Counted from the first letter of the stretch, positions 42,955 to 52,329 are shown. The stretch is 53,587 bases of DNA from JAVKBW01 sp964352715 (GCA_964352715.1 CAYGSU010000021.1:1-53587), one strand, 5' to 3'. A program made the numbers and translations. The notes: a model not told the origin generated them from the sequence alone.

Positions 42955-45260
42955 GTTGCTGTCTTTCCGGTTCGGCCATGCAGCCCGATTCGATGATCGC
43001 ATCGGACGGGCGTCCCTCGCGCGATGAGGTGTTGTTCGCCAGCACCAACGCAGGCGATGGCCTTCTGGAAACGCACCTTTATCTGCCCGGCGTCCATTGC
43101 GGCGGATGCATTTCCGCCATCGAAAAGGCGATGGCGGGCCTTGGCAGTATCGCGCGCGCGCGCGTGAACCTCTCCGCAAAACGCCTTGTCATTCACTGGA
43201 CCCGCGACGAGGCCAACCCTGGTGCTGTGTTCGACGCGCTCGACAGGCTGGGTTATGTCGCGCATCTCGACGATGGTGCTGCGGCCCGCAACGACAAGAC
43301 CCTGCGCACGTTGTTCGTCGCGCTGGGTGTTGCCGGGTTCGCAGCCGCCAATGTAATGCTTCTGTCGGTATCTGTGTGGTCGGGCGCGGAAGGTTCAACG
43401 CGCGATCTGTTCCACTGGATTTCCGCCCTGATTGCCATTCCTGCCATCGGTTATGCCGGCCAACCGTTTTTCCGCCCGGCCCTGCGCGCGCTTCGAGCCC
43501 GACGGCTGACCATGGACGTACCGATATCGCTTGCTGTCGTCCTTGCGGTAGGCATGAGCCTTTATGAAACCTGGAACCATGGCGAAAATGCCTATTTCGA
43601 TGCTTCCGTAACATTGCTGTTTTTTCTGCTGATCGGCCGGGTGCTCGACCACGTGATGCGTGAACGGGCGCGTGGCGCCGTCGCCAGTCTCGGCCGGCTG
43701 GCGCCCAGCGGTGCAACCATCGTTGCGCCGGACGGATCGCGTGACTGGTTGCCGCTGGAAGATGTGAAGCCCGGAATGACCGTCTTTGTTGCGCCGGGCC
43801 AACGCCTGCCGGTAGATGGCATCGTTGTGACAGGCGGCGGAGATGTTGACTGCTCCATCGCCACCGGCGAAAGCGAGCCGCAGCCGGCCCTGCCCGGCAC
43901 GTCGTTCCCGGCCGGGGCTCTGGCCGTCGGCGCACCAATCATGCTGCAGGCTACGCGCACCGCCCGCCAGTCGTTTCTTGCTGAAATGGTGGCCATGCTG
44001 GAAGCCGCCGAAAGCGCCAAACCGGCCTTCCGCCGGGTTTCCGACAAGGCTGCTGCAATCTACGCACCGGCGGTTCATCTCGCCGCCCTGCTGACATTCA
44101 TCGGCTGGGCCGCGGCGACCGGCGACTGGCACAAGGCAATCTATTCGGCGATCGCGGTGTTGATCATAACCTGCCCCTGCGCGCTGGGTCTGGCTGTGCC
44201 GATCGTGCAGGTGGTCGCAGCCGGCAGACTGGCCCGGCACGGCATTCTGGTCAGCGACGGCGCGGCGCTTGAAAAACTCGCGGAAATCGACAAGGTCCTG
44301 TTCGACAAGACCGGCACGTTGACCACCGGTGAACCGGCCCTGCAAGGGGTTGCAGGGCATGATCCATCCATCCTGCAACAGGCGGCATCGCTGGCCGCGA
44401 ACAGTCGGCATCCCTATTCCCGTGCGTTGGTTTTGGCGGTACAGAAGGCAGGTTTTTCCGCCGATACGGCACAATGGGAAGATGTTAAGGAATTGCCCGG
44501 CCAGGGCCTGGAAGGCCGGCAGGGTGCCGTACTTTATCGCCTTGGCAAACCCGATTGGGCGCTGGACGGCGACACGGCAAACAATCATCAGGGCGTTACC
44601 TTCAGCCGGGACGGCCAACTGCTGGCGTCCTTCCAATTCGACGACACGCTGCGCCAGAACGCCGCCGATACCGTGGTCTGGCTCGACAGGCAGGGGTTCG
44701 AACCGGAAATCGTCTCCGGCGACACTCCCGCCAAAGTCTCGAAAATCGCCGGCGCGCTGGGTATTTCAGGCGCACAGGGCAATTTGAACCCGGTCGACAA
44801 GATCGCCCGCATCCGCGCCCTGCAATCGACCGGGCACCACGTGCTGATGGTTGGCGACGGCATCAACGACGCCCCGGCGCTGAACGCAGCGAATGTATCC
44901 ATCGCACCGTCAACCGCCGCCGATGTCGGGCGGCGGGCGGCCGGGTTCGTATTTCTGCATGAAGGGCTGGATGCGGTCCGCACCGCCATTATTGTATCGC
45001 GTCAGGCGCGCGCGCTGATCCGGCAGAATTTCGGTCTCGCCGTTATATACAATCTGATCGCGGTTCCGGTCGCCGTGGCCGGCTTGGCAACCCCGCTTGT
45101 TGCCGCGATCGCAATGTCCGCCTCGTCCTTCCTGGTCGTCGCAAATGCCATGCGGCTTAACCTGTCCGGTCCGAAACTGCCGGTGGCGGAGTTGCCTGAA
45201 TCCGCCCGGCGCACGCCGCACGCGATGTCTGTTTCCGCCTCGGTGGGAGATGCATCATGA
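42951..45260 (+). CDS. ccoI: Copper-transporting P-type ATPase CcoI (FixI)
   Basis: A 769-residue heavy-metal P-type ATPase. The N-terminus begins MSCCLSG, and a metal-binding domain carries C50-G-G-C53 in LPGVHCGGC. The membrane motif is C408-P-C410 and the phosphorylated Asp is D452 in FDKTGTLTTG; TGES is at 305-308 and the hinge GDGINDAPAL lies near 640. CcoI supplies copper to the binuclear site of CcoN. It is coupled on both sides, overlapping fixH and ccoS by four bases each. Confidence 0.95.
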   Translation: MSCCLSGSAMQPDSMIASDGRPSRDEVLFASTNAGDGLLETHLYLPGVHCGGCISAIEKAMAGLGSIARARVNLSAKRLVIHWTRDEANPGAVFDALDRLGYVAHLDDGAAARNDKTLRTLFVALGVAGFAAANVMLLSVSVWSGAEGSTRDLFHWISALIAIPAIGYAGQPFFRPALRALRARRLTMDVPISLAVVLAVGMSLYETWNHGENAYFDASVTLLFFLLIGRVLDHVMRERARGAVASLGRLAPSGATIVAPDGSRDWLPLEDVKPGMTVFVAPGQRLPVDGIVVTGGGDVDCSIATGESEPQPALPGTSFPAGALAVGAPIMLQATRTARQSFLAEMVAMLEAAESAKPAFRRVSDKAAAIYAPAVHLAALLTFIGWAAATGDWHKAIYSAIAVLIITCPCALGLAVPIVQVVAAGRLARHGILVSDGAALEKLAEIDKVLFDKTGTLTTGEPALQGVAGHDPSILQQAASLAANSRHPYSRALVLAVQKAGFSADTAQWEDVKELPGQGLEGRQGAVLYRLGKPDWALDGDTANNHQGVTFSRDGQLLASFQFDDTLRQNAADTVVWLDRQGFEPEIVSGDTPAKVSKIAGALGISGAQGNLNPVDKIARIRALQSTGHHVLMVGDGINDAPALNAANVSIAPSTAADVGRRAAGFVFLHEGLDAVRTAIIVSRQARALIRQNFGLAVIYNLIAVPVAVAGLATPLVAAIAMSASSFLVVANAMRLNLSGPKLPVAELPESARRTPHAMSVSASVGDAS

Positions 45261-45421
45261 ACCTTCTTGTATTCCTGATTCCCGCCGCCTTGCTGCTAGG
45301 TTTCATCGGGCTGATGGCGTTTCTGTGGTCGCTCAAGACCGGCCAGTACAACGATCTGGACGGCGATGCCTGGCGCATTCTGGATGACGAGTCCGAAGCG
45401 CCTGACGAGTCACGGCGGTAG
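45257..45421 (+). CDS. ccoS: cbb3 oxidase maturation protein CcoS
   Basis: A 54-residue protein, MNLLVFLIPAALLLGFIGLM at its start, one membrane helix followed by WSLKTGQYNDLDGDAWRIL, the conserved CcoS tail. CcoS is needed for cofactor insertion into cbb3. It overlaps ccoI with an ATGA junction and closes the operon. Two hairpins follow. Confidence 0.93.
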   Translation: MNLLVFLIPAALLLGFIGLMAFLWSLKTGQYNDLDGDAWRILDDESEAPDESRR

Positions 45422-45435
45422 TTGCCGTTCCACTC

Positions 45436-45453
45436 GGCCCGTGACGGGCCTTT
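45436..45453 (+). terminator. Rho-independent terminator after ccoS
   Basis: GGCCCGTGACGGGCC at 45436-45450 can form a GC-rich stem and is followed by TTT. It lies 14 bases after the ccoS stop, so it should end the oxidase transcript. Confidence 0.65.
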
Positions 45454-45460
45454 AAAGGAA

Positions 45461-45495
45461 AACGGGGCTGCGTCAATTTCTGACACAACCCCGTT
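45461..45495 (-). terminator. Long hairpin terminator between convergent operons
   Basis: AACGGGG at 45461-45467 pairs with CCCCGTT at 45489-45495, and the inner part (CTGCGTCA against TGACACAA) extends the stem with two mismatches around an ATTTC loop. On the minus strand it is followed by TTCCTTT, so it suits the end of the monooxygenase transcript; it may also back up ccoS termination. Confidence 0.6.
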
Positions 45496-45531
45496 CTCAA
45501 TCATTTTCCGTCTCTCGGAATGTCGTGCCGG

Positions 45532-47331
45532 TTACTGCAGGTGGTACACCTTGTTCATCCCGTAGACCGGCGTCGTAAGCCCTTCCATCCGCGCCTTCAA
45601 CTGCAGTGACAGGAACTGCGAATAGTGGCGCGACTGGTGCAGGTTGCCGCCGTGGAACCACAGGCCCGGCTGCTGGGTTGGCTTCCACATGTTGCGAAGC
45701 TCGCCTTCCCACGGACCCGGGTCTTTTGTTGTGTCCGACCCCAGACCCCAGCACTTGCCGACCCTGTCGGCGACGTCCTGGCCCATCAGATCGGCCGCCC
45801 AGCCATTCATCGAATTGTAGCCGGTAGCGTAGACGATGAGGTCTGCGTCCAGCTTCTCGCCGTTGTCCAGAACGATGCCGTTTTCGGTCACCTCCGTGAT
45901 CTGGCCGTGCTTCAGCTTGACACTGCCATCGACAACCAGATCGCTGGCGCCAACATCGATGTAGTAGCCGGAACCACGCCTCAGATACTTCATGAACAGG
46001 CCACTTTCGTCATCACCGAAGTCGAGCTCGAAGCCCGCCTTTTCCAGACCTGTATAAAATTCGGCATCGTGTTCTTTGATCTGAGCATAAAGCGGTTTAT
46101 GGAACTCCGACAAAAGCCTGTAGGGTACGGACGCGAAGGTCAGGTCGGCCTTGGCCGTTGTCATGCCGGCTTCCTTCGCTTCTTCCGAATACAGCGGCCC
46201 CATGCCAAGGGTCATCAGCGTTTCCGATTTCACGATATGGGTCGACGAACGCTGCACCATCGTTACATCAGCGCCGTTTTCCCAAAGCGCGGCGGCGATA
46301 TCGTGCGCCGAGTTGTTCGAACCGATAATGACCGCCTTCTTACCTTTGTAGGCGTCAGGCCCCGGATGTTTCGATGAGTGGTGCTGATCGCCCTTGAACT
46401 TGTCCATTCCCGGAAGTTCGGGGACGCGGGCCTTGCCTGACATGCCGGTCGCGAGAACAAGCTGTTTCGGCTTCAGCACGACTTCCTCGCCATTGCGGTC
46501 AACCACGACTGTCCATTCGCCCGATTTTTCGTTGTAGGTAGCAGATGTGCAGTTGCTGCTGGACCAGTAGTTCAGCTCCATGACCTTTGTATACATTTCC
46601 AGCCAGTCGCCGATCTTGTCCTTCGGCGCAAAGACAGGCCAGTTGTCGGGGAACGGCAGATACGGCAGGTGGTCATACCAGATCGGGTCATGCAGACAGA
46701 GTGACTTGTACCGCTTCCGCCAGCTATCGCCCGCCCGTTCGTTCCGTTCGATGATAATCGTCGGCACGCCAAGCTGACGCAGCCGCGCGCCCATGGCGAT
46801 ACCGCCCTGGCCGCCGCCGATGATGACCACATAGGGCTGTTTGGAATAGCCGAGCGTTTCGAGTTCTTCCTCGCGTTCTTCCGCCCAGGTCTTGCGTTCT
46901 TTAATATGACCGTGTGCCGTACCCTTCAGGCGGCGTTTGCCAAGTGGCTCCTCGAAACCTTTCAGCGACTGCATTGTGGTCAGCAAGGTCCAGATTTTAC
47001 CATCCTTGAGGCGGATGTGGCCGTAGCCGGTTGCAAGACCGGTTTCAAACCTGATCCAGGCGCTGATGACGCCATCGGCCTCTTCAACCGCCTCGTTCGG
47101 GTCCAACGCAAAACCGGATGGCTTGATCGCCGAAAGTTGAGAGGAAAGCATGGCGCGAATAGCGCCATGCCCTTCCATTGTGTGAATGTTCCAGGTGAAC
47201 GTAACCAGATCCCGCCAGTAACAGTCTTCCAGAAACAGCTTGGAGACACCGTCGATGTCTCCTGCTTCCAGTGCTTTACTGAGATTATCCAAGACGGTCG
47301 AAACCTGTTTCTCCGCAGCCGCATTACTCAT
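45532..47331 (-). CDS. FAD-dependent monooxygenase with N-terminal NTF2/SnoaL-like domain
   Basis: A 599-residue protein. Residues 1-130 look like an NTF2/SnoaL-like cone fold (LEAGDIDGVSKLFLEDCYW, then AWIRFETG). Residues 166-599 form a flavin-containing monooxygenase: FAD motif GGGQGG at 172-177, FKGDQHHSSKHPG at 312-324 at the position of the FMO fingerprint, and a second nucleotide-binding GSNNSA at 337-342. Such enzymes use NADPH and oxygen to oxygenate S, N or carbonyl groups (FMO or Baeyer-Villiger type). Substrate unknown. It is the last gene of the minus-strand cluster, 124 bases after the VOC gene, so it may be on a separate transcript. Confidence 0.87.
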   Translation of the reverse strand: MSNAAAEKQVSTVLDNLSKALEAGDIDGVSKLFLEDCYWRDLVTFTWNIHTMEGHGAIRAMLSSQLSAIKPSGFALDPNEAVEEADGVISAWIRFETGLATGYGHIRLKDGKIWTLLTTMQSLKGFEEPLGKRRLKGTAHGHIKERKTWAEEREEELETLGYSKQPYVVIIGGGQGGIAMGARLRQLGVPTIIIERNERAGDSWRKRYKSLCLHDPIWYDHLPYLPFPDNWPVFAPKDKIGDWLEMYTKVMELNYWSSSNCTSATYNEKSGEWTVVVDRNGEEVVLKPKQLVLATGMSGKARVPELPGMDKFKGDQHHSSKHPGPDAYKGKKAVIIGSNNSAHDIAAALWENGADVTMVQRSSTHIVKSETLMTLGMGPLYSEEAKEAGMTTAKADLTFASVPYRLLSEFHKPLYAQIKEHDAEFYTGLEKAGFELDFGDDESGLFMKYLRRGSGYYIDVGASDLVVDGSVKLKHGQITEVTENGIVLDNGEKLDADLIVYATGYNSMNGWAADLMGQDVADRVGKCWGLGSDTTKDPGPWEGELRNMWKPTQQPGLWFHGGNLHQSRHYSQFLSLQLKARMEGLTTPVYGMNKVYHLQ

Positions 47332-47421
47332 CTGTTTTCTCCCATGGAATAATCAATCGCATCCTGTTCCCCGGCTAAGCCTGCCTGTTTCGGGATTGGA
47401 CGATCACTTTACATACGAACC

Positions 47422-47447
47422 CGCCACGCCGGTTTCCCGGCGTGGCG
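47422..47447 (-). terminator. Strong hairpin between VOC gene and monooxygenase
   Basis: CGCCACGCCGG and CCGGCGTGGCG form a perfect eleven-base stem around a four-base loop, just after the VOC gene stop. No run of T follows on the minus strand, so it may be a leaky terminator, an mRNA end stabiliser or an attenuator rather than a full stop. Confidence 0.5.
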
Positions 47448-47455
47448 CACCCGTA

Positions 47456-48010
47456 TCAAATGAGCGTTTCCTGAGGTTTGGCCGGGTTGTACAGCCGCAT
47501 TGCCCCGGATTTCTTCGCTTCGTTGTCGTAAACGGTGCCATTCGGCGCCGAAACGATCTCAAGCTGCAGGCCCCACGGCGCCATGAAGTAGCACCAGGTC
47601 AACCCGATATTCGGACCGGCATCATAGACGGTCGGTTCACCGAGAACCTTGACGCCTTTTTCCTTCAGAAAGGCGATCGCGGCATCCATGTCGTCAACGT
47701 AGAAGGCGAAATGGTGACCGCCGATATCACTGTTCTTCGGCGGATCCTGTTTCTGGTCAGGCGCGCTGTACTCGAACACTTCCAGGTTGGTGCCGTTACC
47801 GCACCGCATATACCGGAATTCCTTTACAACGGCGCGCGGATGAACATTCAGATGTTCCGTCATCCAGTCGCTGTCATCGACACGGAAATCCGTCGCCGCC
47901 GTGTAGAGGGTTTGGGCACCCAGAATTTCCTCGAAGAACTTGCAGGCTTCATCGAGATTCGGAACCGTGAAGCCGATATGCTCCATTCCGCGCATTCCTG
48001 GCATTGGCAT
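47456..48010 (-). CDS. VOC family (glyoxalase/dioxygenase fold) protein
   Basis: A 184-residue vicinal-oxygen-chelate protein with two beta-alpha-beta repeats. H11 (MEHIGFTV), E77 (NLEVFEY), H99-H100 (GGHHFAFYV) and E151 (GLQLEIVS) are where the family places metal ligands. Members include glyoxalases, epimerases, extradiol dioxygenases and lyases, so activity cannot be named. It is 36 bases downstream of the FGGY kinase gene and upstream of a monooxygenase, which may mean a sugar-acid or polyol by-product is modified here. Confidence 0.85.
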   Translation of the reverse strand: MPMPGMRGMEHIGFTVPNLDEACKFFEEILGAQTLYTAATDFRVDDSDWMTEHLNVHPRAVVKEFRYMRCGNGTNLEVFEYSAPDQKQDPPKNSDIGGHHFAFYVDDMDAAIAFLKEKGVKVLGEPTVYDAGPNIGLTWCYFMAPWGLQLEIVSAPNGTVYDNEAKKSGAMRLYNPAKPQETLI

Positions 48011-48046
48011 GATATTTTCCTCCTGTGTTATTAGCTGTTGTCGAGT

Positions 48047-49600
48047 TCACTCGAAGTACTTGTTCGAGAAATTGGCAAGTTTGGCGTAGGAGCCTTTCGC
48101 CATCGCTTCGTAGAAGTCGCGATAGATTCCGTGCTGTTCCTGATACAGTTCGGACAGGCCATGGTTTGGCTCGAACGACCGTTCAAGTTTGACCATCTCG
48201 CCGGTTGCCTCCTTAACGTCGGCGAATTCACCAGCGCCTACAGCGCCAAGGATGGCCGCGCCAAGAACAGTGCATTCCCGTTCGGAGGTCACATGAACCT
48301 CGCGCCCGAAAATATCGGCCATGATCTGAACGAAACCGGGGCTTTTGGTGCCGCCGCCCGTCAGACGAAGTTCGGTGACCCCGCCTTCAATATCCGTATC
48401 GAAAGCATCCACGACCATCTTCATCTCGTTGGCGCAGCCTTCAAGCATGGCGCGGATCATGTCTTCGCGTGTGTGATGCGTTCCGAGGCCCAGGAACCCG
48501 CCGCGGGAAACAGCATCGTAATACGGGGTGACCTGGCTCGACAGGAACGAATGGAACAGCAGACCGGACGCGCCGGGCTTGGCCGTCCCCGCCGCTTCCA
48601 CCATCACCGCGAACGGGCTCTTGCCCAGTTCGTGCGCTTTCTGGATATCGTCGCTGCCCAGCGTATCGCGCCACCATTTCAGACACGCGCCGAGGCAGAA
48701 AGCGGCCCCTTCGATATTCCAGTGATGCGGCACGCCGTGGCCGCCCCACCACAGATTCTTGCCCTTGATAAGGTCGACAGAGTCGAGATGCGCGACCATC
48801 ACTGCCGCCGTACCAACTGTGAATTCAGCCAGACCCTGACTGATCACACCGGCCCCGATTGCCGCACATTGCTGGTCACCTGCGCCCCGGCACAGTTTGA
48901 CGCCGACCGGAATGCCGGTCGCCTGCGACGCTTCCTTGGAAACCGTGCCGACAAAACCTGACGGAATACCGACCGGCGGCAGACGGCTGCGGTCGATACC
49001 GATCAGATCGAGAATGCGGTCGGACCAGTCCAGCTTGGCGATTTCCATCATGCCGTTCAGCGTCAGCGACGCCGGGTCCGTCTCCCACTTTTCTGCGCCA
49101 AGCCGATGCAGGAAATATTCCTGACCATTGGCGAACCATGCAATCTGGTCGAACAGTTCCGGCTTCTTGTCGCGCAACCAGGCGATCTTCGACGCTGTCC
49201 AGAGCGGACTGAGCTGCATGCCGGTATGTTCGTGATGTTCTTCGGGCGAAATCGACTTCGCGATCTCATCAGCCTGTTCAACGGCGCGGGAATCGTTCCA
49301 GACGATGCTGGGCGCCAGCGGCTTCTTGTCCTTGTTCAGCAGACAAACAGTACCGCGCTGGCTGGAGAAACCGACGGACTTGTAGGCGTCATCAGGCAGG
49401 TTCGCCTGCTTGATCGCTTCCTTGGACGCATGGCAGATGCCACGCCAAACCGCTTCCAGATCCTGTTCGTTCCACCCGGACCGGGGCGCCATGGTCGGAT
49501 ATTCCTTGTATCCGTGGCCAAGGCACTTGCCGTGGGTATCGAAAATCATGACGGTACAGCCGGTTGTGCCGGCGTCGATGCCAATGAATGCCTTATCCAT
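48047..49600 (-). CDS. FGGY-family carbohydrate kinase
   Basis: A 517-residue kinase of the xylulokinase/glycerol kinase type. The phosphate-binding GIDAGTTGCTVMIFD is at 7-21, the catalytic Asp lies in RGAGDQQCAAIGAG and the ATP-site motif is ELRLTGGGTKSPGFVQIMAD. It phosphorylates a ketose or polyol; xylulose, erythritol or another polyol are possible. It sits downstream of a carbohydrate ABC importer, so it probably activates the imported sugar. The length and the C-terminal helical part match xylulokinase-like proteins. Confidence 0.93.
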   Translation of the reverse strand: MDKAFIGIDAGTTGCTVMIFDTHGKCLGHGYKEYPTMAPRSGWNEQDLEAVWRGICHASKEAIKQANLPDDAYKSVGFSSQRGTVCLLNKDKKPLAPSIVWNDSRAVEQADEIAKSISPEEHHEHTGMQLSPLWTASKIAWLRDKKPELFDQIAWFANGQEYFLHRLGAEKWETDPASLTLNGMMEIAKLDWSDRILDLIGIDRSRLPPVGIPSGFVGTVSKEASQATGIPVGVKLCRGAGDQQCAAIGAGVISQGLAEFTVGTAAVMVAHLDSVDLIKGKNLWWGGHGVPHHWNIEGAAFCLGACLKWWRDTLGSDDIQKAHELGKSPFAVMVEAAGTAKPGASGLLFHSFLSSQVTPYYDAVSRGGFLGLGTHHTREDMIRAMLEGCANEMKMVVDAFDTDIEGGVTELRLTGGGTKSPGFVQIMADIFGREVHVTSERECTVLGAAILGAVGAGEFADVKEATGEMVKLERSFEPNHGLSELYQEQHGIYRDFYEAMAKGSYAKLANFSNKYFE

Positions 49601-49681
49601 GTTTCTCCCCTTGGGTCTTTAGTTTCCGACTTTTCTTTTGCCAAAAGCGCCCGCTTTTAAATCGGTTCGCCCTAATTTTTC

Positions 49682-50284
49682 CTATATTTGCGCAATCCAT
49701 TCACTCAGCATTTTCAGGAATGTCAGCCGGCGGGACTTCATCGCTTCATCAAGGCTTTCGAGGCTGGTTTGTTTGAGCGTTATGACATCCTCGCAGAAAC
49801 CAAGTGATCTTTCCGGCACAAGCGCGATGCGGGTATCGCCGACGCCGTTCCAGTCTGCATTCACAGAGAATCCGTAAGCGGCGACCTCATCGTGCCAGGT
49901 TGCATCAAGCACGATCGACCGGCCATCAAGTTCAACCCGGACAAAGTTGTGAAAGTCCACTACAGGTCCGCCGTTTATCATTTCACGCAGTTCCGGCGAC
50001 ATGCTGGAGTGCGGCGGGATACCGGCCGAGAAATCCCCCTGAACCGTTTCGACATTCGCTTTGTAGCCCAGATCGCGCAGACGATTCCTTAGAGCAAGAT
50101 GCTTTCCGGTACACGACCCGGCGCGCCGGGCTTCAATCGATTTCGGGTCCCGCACGCCATCGGAAAGGTAAACAAACCGTCGCACAGTATGGAACTGATC
50201 GACAATCTGCTCGACGTCAGACAATCGATCCCCTTGCACCCCTTTGTTCGGTTGCCCGGTCAGCGATTGTGAAACGGAAGACAA
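49682..50284 (-). CDS. Transglutaminase-like fold protein, TTG start
   Basis: A 200-residue protein with a transglutaminase-like core: C58 in RAGSCTGKH, H112 in VDFHNFVRVEL and D127 in IVLDATWHDE, in the Cys-His-Asp order of the papain-like fold. Members of this superfamily cleave or form amide bonds, and many are uncharacterised. The frame is open upstream to 50383, overlapping the ATPase gene, but there AAAGGAG lies seven bases before a TTG at 50284, a good ribosome site, so TTG is chosen. The start is 29 bases after the ATPase stop, and the kinase gene follows after 81 bases, so it is inside the sugar-transport operon. Function unknown. Confidence 0.7.
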   Translation of the reverse strand: MSSVSQSLTGQPNKGVQGDRLSDVEQIVDQFHTVRRFVYLSDGVRDPKSIEARRAGSCTGKHLALRNRLRDLGYKANVETVQGDFSAGIPPHSSMSPELREMINGGPVVDFHNFVRVELDGRSIVLDATWHDEVAAYGFSVNADWNGVGDTRIALVPERSLGFCEDVITLKQTSLESLDEAMKSRRLTFLKMLSEWIAQI

Positions 50285-50313
50285 TCGAAAACTCCTTTCC
50301 CTGCATGCCCGGG

Positions 50314-51402
50314 TCAGATCATGGTTTCGCCGCTGCCCAACGAAAACAGATGAGCATGCGCCAAGTTGAAGGTGACATAGCACTTTTCATCGACCTTGAC
50401 CGGGAAGGTCGGGTCCGTACGGACACGGATATGATCGCCGCCGCTCACCATGTCGACAAGAAGGTCACTGCCCAGAAGCTGGCGTGAGAAGACTTCGCCC
50501 TCAATCGCATCCGGTGTTGGCGTCGCTGAAATAGTCAGGTTTTCAGGCCGGATGCCAAACCGAAGCTCGGGATCATCGCTTTTCTGAACGGCCTGAGACA
50601 ACTTGTCGTCCAGCTTTACCGTGAAACCGTCGTGTTCCAGAACCGTCTGTCCGCCATCCTGTCCGATCCGGCACATGATCAGGTTCATGGCCGGTTCGCC
50701 GACGAAGCCCGCGACCCAGGCATTGACCGGATTGGAGTAAATCTCTTCCGGGGTACCGTATTGCTGCAGCACGCCTTCATGCATGACGGCGATTCTATCG
50801 GCCATAGAAAGCGCTTCAAGCTGATCGTGGGTCACATAAACCGTCGTTACGCCCAGATGCTGTTGCAAATGCTTCAACTCAGACCTCATCCGAGCCCGAA
50901 GCTTGGCATCAAGGTGGGCAATCGGTTCATCAAACAGGTAGATCTGCGGTTGACGAACGATCACCCGGCCAATGGCCACGCGCTGTTTCTGACCGCCGCT
51001 CAGCTCCATCGGCTTGCGGTCGAGTAGTTGATCGATCTCCAGCAGTTTTGCTGCTTCCAAAACCCGTGCATCGATTTCCGAGCGCGCCACCTTGGCGAGC
51101 TTCAACGGGTTGCCGATATTCTCTGCGACCGTCTTGTGCGGATACAGGGCGTAGTTTTCAAAGACCATGGCGATATCGCGGTCTTTCGGCGCCAGATCGT
51201 TGATCCGGCGATCCCCCAGAAAAATATCGCCTGCGGAAATATGTTCCAGTCCGGCCAGCATACGCATGGTTGAAGACTTGCCGCAGCCGGACGGGCCCAG
51301 AACGCACACGAACTCACCGTCCTTACATTCCAGATTCAGGTCTCGAACAGCGATGGTCTCGCGATAGTATTTCCAGACATGATCTATTGTTAGCGCTACC
51401 AT
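50314..51402 (-). CDS. Carbohydrate ABC transporter ATP-binding protein (UgpC/MalK-like)
   Basis: A 362-residue ATPase with Walker A GPSGCGKSS at 36-44, signature LSGGQKQ at 134-140, Walker B LFDEP at 156-160, switch H192 and a C-terminal TOBE-type domain from about 235. The Q-loop reads FENYALYPH, with E82 in place of the usual Gln. Such ATPases energise sugar, polyol or glycerol-3-phosphate importers. It is downstream of the two permease genes and upstream of the transglutaminase-like and kinase genes. Confidence 0.94.
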   Translation of the reverse strand: MVALTIDHVWKYYRETIAVRDLNLECKDGEFVCVLGPSGCGKSSTMRMLAGLEHISAGDIFLGDRRINDLAPKDRDIAMVFENYALYPHKTVAENIGNPLKLAKVARSEIDARVLEAAKLLEIDQLLDRKPMELSGGQKQRVAIGRVIVRQPQIYLFDEPIAHLDAKLRARMRSELKHLQQHLGVTTVYVTHDQLEALSMADRIAVMHEGVLQQYGTPEEIYSNPVNAWVAGFVGEPAMNLIMCRIGQDGGQTVLEHDGFTVKLDDKLSQAVQKSDDPELRFGIRPENLTISATPTPDAIEGEVFSRQLLGSDLLVDMVSGGDHIRVRTDPTFPVKVDEKCYVTFNLAHAHLFSLGSGETMI

Positions 51403-51447
51403 TTTTTCTCGACTCTTTTCGTAAGGCTTAATTCAAGATTCAACGGT

Positions 51448-52326
51448 TTATTCTTTAACCGCACCCATGGTCAGACCGGCGACCAGATATCGCCTGATCA
51501 GCAGGCCGAGGAACATCATCGGTGCTGTGGTAACCACACCGGCAGCCATGATCTTGCCCCATTGCACGTTTTGCGGCTGGATGAGTTCCTTGGTTGCCGC
51601 AGGCAACGTCTTGGCCCCGCCGCTACCGATAATCGTGGCGAACAGAAAATCGTTCCACGCAAACAGAATACACAGCACCAGGAAGGCGCCGATACCCGGT
51701 GCAACCAACGGCAGGATCATCAGGCTCGCCTGAAAACGCGTTGCACCGTCACACTGCGCTGCTTCCTCGATCGCGTAAGGCACATTGTCGAAAAAGCCCT
51801 TCAGCATCCAGATCGCAAACGGCAGGTTGAACGTCGTATAGGCTAGAATAAGTCCCGGTAGCGTTCCAACCAGATCAAGGCCACGGAAAATTGAGTAAAG
51901 CGGCACGATCACGGCCACCACCGGCGCCATGCGCGTGGAAATAATCCAGAAAAACAGATCCTTCTTGCCGCGGAACTCAAACCGCGACATCGAATAGGCG
52001 CAGGACGTGCCGAGAACGACAGCAACAAGCGCCGACCCGACCGACGCGACAAGGCTGTTCCGCAAGTAGGTGCCGAAAGATTCTTCGGTAAACAGCGAGA
52101 CATAGTGTTCGAATGTCGGCGTGAAATCGAAGAACAGCGACACCCCGGCCCAATCGCCGACCGCCGGCAGGGTAAAGGCCTGCAGCAGATCCTTCAGCGA
52201 TGAACCGATCATGATGACGAACGGCAGCAGCGTCCAGATCACATAAAGAATCAGGAAAACGACCGCCAGAGCCGACAGGATGCGGGAACCGGTGCTGTGG
52301 TACTTAACAATATCTTGAGATGCCAT
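51448..52326 (-). CDS. Carbohydrate ABC transporter permease (MalG-like)
   Basis: A 292-residue permease with six membrane segments and the ATPase-coupling EAA loop IEEAAQCDGATRFQASLMILPLVAP at 196-220. It is the second membrane half of the importer, in the MalG/UgpE position. The gene begins three bases after the stop of the other permease, so they are coupled. Confidence 0.93.
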   Translation of the reverse strand: MASQDIVKYHSTGSRILSALAVVFLILYVIWTLLPFVIMIGSSLKDLLQAFTLPAVGDWAGVSLFFDFTPTFEHYVSLFTEESFGTYLRNSLVASVGSALVAVVLGTSCAYSMSRFEFRGKKDLFFWIISTRMAPVVAVIVPLYSIFRGLDLVGTLPGLILAYTTFNLPFAIWMLKGFFDNVPYAIEEAAQCDGATRFQASLMILPLVAPGIGAFLVLCILFAWNDFLFATIIGSGGAKTLPAATKELIQPQNVQWGKIMAAGVVTTAPMMFLGLLIRRYLVAGLTMGAVKE

Positions 52327-52329
52327 GAC

